From assembly GCA_036001225.1 (NCBI GenBank), contig DASYUM010000210.1, forward strand, positions 1 through 16,371: 16,371 bases of DNA. The letters run 5' to 3'. Positions 13,182 through 16,371 of this stretch are shown piece after piece; position 1 is the first letter of the stretch, and each line of letters opens with the position of its first letter. This DNA is from DASYUM01 sp036001225 (GTDB lineage: Bacteria; Methylomirabilota; Methylomirabilia; Rokubacteriales; DASRDR01). A program made the position numbers and the translations under genes. The notes under the pieces were generated by a model. That model saw only the letters and a list, made by a program, of their open reading frames with translations. It was not told where the DNA came from and did not search any database.

Positions 13182-14248
13182 CCTCCCTGGCCGCCTTCGC
13201 CAAGTACCACATCGCGTTCAACGTCTTCCGCTACATCACGTTCCGGACGGCGATGGCAATGCTGACGGCCCTGCTCATCTGCCTCGTCGTCGGTCCCTGG
13301 GTGATCCGGAAGCTCCGCGACCTGCAGATCGGCGAGACCATTCGGGTCGACGGCCCCGAGCGCCATCGGACGAAGGCCGGCACCCCCACGATGGGCGGCC
13401 TGCTCATCCTGGGCGCGCTCTTCAGCGCGGCGCTCCTGTGGGGCAACCTCCAGAACCGCTACGTCTGGGTCGTCCTCGTCGTCACCGCGCTGCTGGCCGC
13501 GATCGGCTTCTACGACGACTGGCTCAAGCTCCGCCGGGCCCGGCCTCTCAAGATCCGGGAGAAGTTCGCCCTGCAGGCGGCGGTCGGTCTGGGGCTCGGG
13601 GCCTACCTCTACCGCTATCCCTCCGACGGCGTGACGACCCAGCTGGTGGTCCCGTTCGCCAAGGAATGGGTGCCCGATCTCGGCACCTACTACGTCTTCT
13701 TCGTGGCCCTGATCGTCGTCGGCGCCTCCAACGCGGTGAACCTGACCGACGGCCTCGATGGGCTGGCCATGGGGCCGGTCATCGTGGCCGCCGTCGCGCT
13801 CGGCATCTTCTCCTACGTGACCGGACACGCCCGCCTCTCCGAATACCTCTTCATCCTCAAGGTCAAGGGGGCCGGCGAGCTGGCGGTCTTCTGCGGCGCG
13901 CTGATGGGCGCCAGTGTCGGCTTCCTGTGGTTCAACAGCCACCCGGCCGAGGTCTTCATGGGTGACGTGGGCTCGCTGGCCCTCGGCGGCGCCCTCGGCA
14001 CCCTGGCCGTGCTCGTCAAGGCCGAGCTGCTCCTGCCCTTCATCGGAGGCCTGTTCGTCGTGGAGGCGGTGTCGGTGATCCTCCAGGTCGCCTCCTATCG
14101 CACGACGGGTCGGCGGATCTTCCGCATGGCGCCGCTTCATCACCACTTCGAGCTGGCCGGCTGGCCGGAGTCGAAGATCGTGATCCGATTCTGGATCCTC
14201 TCCCTCCTCATGGCTCTGATGGCCGTCACGACCCTGAAACTCAGATGA
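13175..14248 (+). CDS. mraY: phospho-MurNAc-pentapeptide translocase MraY
   Basis: 357 residues, usual length. This integral membrane enzyme transfers phospho-MurNAc-pentapeptide to undecaprenyl phosphate, making lipid I. About ten membrane helices are visible. Early signatures are RYITFRTAMAMLTAL and HRTKAGTPTMGGLLIL. Catalytic acidic residues lie in FYDDWLKL (Asp114-Asp115), NLTDGLDGLA (from Asn189, Asp192) and FMGDVGSLALGG. The cytoplasmic HHHFE loop is in MAPLHHHFELAGWPESKIV. The ATG overlaps the last 7 bp of murF and the stop overlaps murD (ATGA), so expression is probably coupled on both sides. Confidence 0.97.
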   Translation: MLTSLAAFAKYHIAFNVFRYITFRTAMAMLTALLICLVVGPWVIRKLRDLQIGETIRVDGPERHRTKAGTPTMGGLLILGALFSAALLWGNLQNRYVWVVLVVTALLAAIGFYDDWLKLRRARPLKIREKFALQAAVGLGLGAYLYRYPSDGVTTQLVVPFAKEWVPDLGTYYVFFVALIVVGASNAVNLTDGLDGLAMGPVIVAAVALGIFSYVTGHARLSEYLFILKVKGAGELAVFCGALMGASVGFLWFNSHPAEVFMGDVGSLALGGALGTLAVLVKAELLLPFIGGLFVVEAVSVILQVASYRTTGRRIFRMAPLHHHFELAGWPESKIVIRFWILSLLMALMAVTTLKLR

Positions 14249-15672
14249 CGGGGACGCTCGTGGAGCCAGCCTGGATGACAGCGGAGCGGGGCGACGCCTG
14301 GCGAGCGGCGCTGGGCGGTCGCCGCGTGACCGTCGTCGGCCTCGCCCGGAGCGGCGTGGCCGCCTGCCGACTGCTTCGGGCCTGCGGCGCCGAGGTCACG
14401 GCGACCGATGCTCAGCCGGCCGAGACCCTCTCGCCCGCCGCCCGAGCCCTGACCGAGGGGGGCGTTCGCCTCGCCGCCGGCGGCCATCCGCCGGAGGCAT
14501 TCGCCGACAGCGAGCTCGTCGTGGTGAGCCCCGGCGTCCCGACCGACCACCCGGCCCTGGCGGCGTGCCGCCGGCGAGGCATCCCGGTCATCGGGGAGGT
14601 GGAGCTGGCCTACCGGGCGATGACGGCCGACGTCATCGCGATCACCGGAACCAACGGCAAGACGACGACGACGGCCCTCATCGAGGCGCTGCTCGCCGAC
14701 AGCGGCCGGCTGGTCGTGGTCGGAGGCAACATCGGCCGTCCCCTCGCCGGCGAGGCGCTCGCCGTCCCGCCCGACGGGCTCGTCGTGGCCGAGGTGTCGA
14801 GCTTCCAGCTCGAGACCGTGGAGACGTTCCGGCCCCGAGTCGCGGCGCTCCTGAACATCACCCCCGATCACCTCGACCGCCACCGGACCCTCGCCGCCTA
14901 CACGGAGGCCAAGGCCCGGATCTTCCGCGAGCAGACCGCCGAGGACTGGGCGGTGATCAACGCCGACGACCCGGGGGCGGCCGCGCTCGCCCGTCACGCC
15001 CGCGGGCGACTCCTGTGGTTCAGTCGGATGCGGCCGGTCCGCGAGGGCACGTGCATCGCCGACGGCTGGCTCACCCTCCGGCTGGACGGGCGCGACCGCG
15101 CGATCTGCCCGGTGGCGGAGATCCCGCTCCGCGGCGCGCACAACGTCGAGAACGTGCTGGCGGCGACTGCGGCGGCGGCCTGGGCGGGTGTCGCGCCCGA
15201 GCGGCTGCGGGCCGCCATCAAGGCATTCCGGGCCGTCGCCCATCGGCTCGAGTGGGTCCGCGAGCTGCGGGGGGTCGCCTTCTACAACGACTCCAAGGGC
15301 ACCAACGTGGACTCGACCCTGAAGGCGCTGGCGGCCTTCCCGGAGCCGATCGTCCTGATCGCGGGCGGACGGGACAAGGGGCAGGACTTCGCGCCGCTGG
15401 CCCGGGCGGCCGCCGGCCGGGTCAAGGCGGCGGTGGTGATCGGCGAGGGCCGCGCCAGCGTCGGACCGGCGCTGAAGGCAGTGACCCGGGTGGAGGAGGC
15501 CGACTCGATGCGGGCCGCGGTGCGGCAAGCCTTCGCCCTGGCCGCCTCGGGCGACGTGGTGCTGCTGTCGCCGGCCTGCGCGTCGTTCGACATGTTCCGC
15601 GACTACGAGCACCGGGGCGAGGTGTTTCGGGCCGAGGTGCTGAGCCTGGAATCGGGAGCGGCGCCCGGCTAG
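14245..15672 (+). CDS. murD: UDP-MurNAc-L-alanine:D-glutamate ligase MurD
   Basis: 475 residues. It adds D-glutamate to UDP-MurNAc-L-alanine with ATP in the cytoplasm. The N-terminal Rossmann domain has VTVVGLARSGVAACRLL. The P-loop ITGTNGKTTTTA starts at 133 (Lys139). NITPDHLDRHRTLAAYTEAKARIF, LRGAHNVENVLAATAAA, FYNDSKGTNVDSTLKAL, LIAGGRDKGQDF and LSPACASFDMFRDYEHRGEVF are family signatures. The start at 14245 overlaps the mraY stop (ATGA). An alternative ATG at 14275 would drop a 10-residue leader that the family often lacks, so the true start may be the later one. ftsW begins 44 bp downstream. Confidence 0.96.
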   Translation: MTGTLVEPAWMTAERGDAWRAALGGRRVTVVGLARSGVAACRLLRACGAEVTATDAQPAETLSPAARALTEGGVRLAAGGHPPEAFADSELVVVSPGVPTDHPALAACRRRGIPVIGEVELAYRAMTADVIAITGTNGKTTTTALIEALLADSGRLVVVGGNIGRPLAGEALAVPPDGLVVAEVSSFQLETVETFRPRVAALLNITPDHLDRHRTLAAYTEAKARIFREQTAEDWAVINADDPGAAALARHARGRLLWFSRMRPVREGTCIADGWLTLRLDGRDRAICPVAEIPLRGAHNVENVLAATAAAAWAGVAPERLRAAIKAFRAVAHRLEWVRELRGVAFYNDSKGTNVDSTLKALAAFPEPIVLIAGGRDKGQDFAPLARAAAGRVKAAVVIGEGRASVGPALKAVTRVEEADSMRAAVRQAFALAASGDVVLLSPACASFDMFRDYEHRGEVFRAEVLSLESGAAPG

Positions 15673-15716
15673 GGCGCCCGGGGAGGGATCGCGCGCGTGA
15701 GGGAGGGCTGGGCGGC

Positions 15717-16371
15717 GTGCCGCGCAAGGTGAGCCCCGACTACTTTCTGTTCCTGGTAGTCGCCGGGTTGCTCGGGTTCGGGGTCGTGATGGTCTACTCG
15801 GCCAGCGCGATCCTGGCCACCGACCGCTTCCACGACACCTACTTCTTCCTCAAGAAGCAGTGCTTCTGGGCCGCGCTCGGGCTCGCCGTCCTGTGGGCGG
15901 TGATGGGGGTGGACTTCCGGCGGTGGCGGCCGATCGTGCTGCCGCTGCTCGTCGTGGCGGTCGCCCTCCTGTTGCTGGTGCTTCCGCTCGGCCAGGAGAT
16001 CAACGGGACCCGCCGCTGGCTCCGCTGGGGCCCGATCTCGTTTCAGCCGACCGAGCTGGCGAAGCTCGCGCTCGTCCTCTACCTGGCCGACTTCCTGGCC
16101 CGCCGGCGGGACGTCATCGTCAGCTTCTGGCGTGGCTTCCTGCCGCCGCTGGTGGTGACGGGCGGCATGGCCGCGCTCATCCTGCGCCAGCCCGACCTCG
16201 GCTCCAGCGTGGCGCTGGTGGCGGTGGTGGGATGCGTGCTCTTCGTGGCCGGGGCCCGGCTCTGGCACATGGCCGTGGTCGGCGCGGCGGCGCTGCCGGT
16301 GATCGTGATGGCCGTGGCCGGGGCGAGCTACCGGCTCCGCCGCGTCTTCGCCTTCCTCGACCCGTGGGCCG
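15717..16371 (+). CDS. ftsW: peptidoglycan glycosyltransferase FtsW, 5' part
   Basis: The first 218 codons are present and the gene runs off the window. FtsW is a SEDS polymerase that builds septal glycan strands from lipid II with FtsI as partner. The N-terminus (SPDYFLFLVVAGLLGFGVVMVYSAS) and the loop after the first helices (FLKKQCFWAALGLAVLW) are typical. So are NGTRRWLRWGPISFQPTELA and RQPDLGSSVALVAVVG, which contain conserved SEDS residues. At least five membrane helices are visible. GTG at 15717 has GGAGGG (15702-15707) 9 nt upstream; a second in-frame GTG at 15729 is possible. RodA is a paralogue, but position after murD supports FtsW. Confidence 0.93.
   Translation, partial: MPRKVSPDYFLFLVVAGLLGFGVVMVYSASAILATDRFHDTYFFLKKQCFWAALGLAVLWAVMGVDFRRWRPIVLPLLVVAVALLLLVLPLGQEINGTRRWLRWGPISFQPTELAKLALVLYLADFLARRRDVIVSFWRGFLPPLVVTGGMAALILRQPDLGSSVALVAVVGCVLFVAGARLWHMAVVGAAALPVIVMAVAGASYRLRRVFAFLDPWA

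Noticed and set aside
16079..16270. Short minus-strand reading frames at the 3' end
   Set aside because: They are antisense to ftsW, which has clear SEDS motifs in the + strand frame.

Overview
The window is a GC-rich (about 70% by eye) bacterial chromosome segment in which every supported gene lies on the + strand. Its 3' two thirds hold the front of a division and cell wall (dcw) cluster: mraZ, rsmH, ftsL, ftsI (with a PASTA domain), murE, murF, mraY, murD and the start of ftsW, cut by the window end. MurE carries the DNPR motif of meso-diaminopimelate-adding enzymes, so the organism makes DAP-type peptidoglycan. High GC, bactofilin, a peptide-type ABC transporter and a PASTA-bearing FtsI would fit lineages such as Methylomirabilota/Rokubacteria or deltaproteobacteria-like groups. 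This placement is inference; no rRNA or other marker settles it.

Layout. Positions 1-537 are the C-terminal end of a transketolase-type 2-oxoacid dehydrogenase E1 (AceE-like). Positions 538-831 hold a short hairpin after that gene, a good sigma70-type promoter and a strong GC-rich stem-loop that may be a terminator or attenuator. Next come a bactofilin (832-1356) and a small zinc-ribbon protein (1391-1753), closed by an intrinsic terminator. A new promoter (1830-1859) drives an oligopeptide-type ABC transporter: substrate-binding protein (1939-3543) and two permeases (3613-4566 and 4556-5461). No ATPase subunit follows. A GC-rich intergenic stretch with a stem-loop and short repeats leads to a small helical, ferritin-like protein of unknown role (5642-6106).

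The dcw cluster starts with a promoter at 6179-6208 followed by TGGGN repeats on a 10-bp period, which match the known MraZ operator layout. Genes then overlap or nearly touch (ATGA junctions at mraZ/rsmH, ftsI/murE and mraY/murD; 7-bp overlap at murF/mraY). The products supply the UDP-MurNAc-pentapeptide pathway (MurE, MurF, MurD), the first lipid-linked step (MraY), and the septal synthesis machinery (FtsL, FtsI, FtsW), with MraZ as autoregulator and RsmH modifying 16S rRNA.

The one clear break is between murE and murF. There, a roughly 170-bp unit with two GC-rich hairpins is flanked by a 30-bp perfect direct repeat made from the last codons of murE. The downstream copy still encodes a murE-like tail and stop 2 bp before murF, so this looks like an insertion or duplication scar in a formerly tight junction. 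I found no CRISPR array, tRNA, rRNA, transposase gene or clearly new multi-gene system. The most interesting signals are this scar, the bactofilin leader and the mraZ operator.
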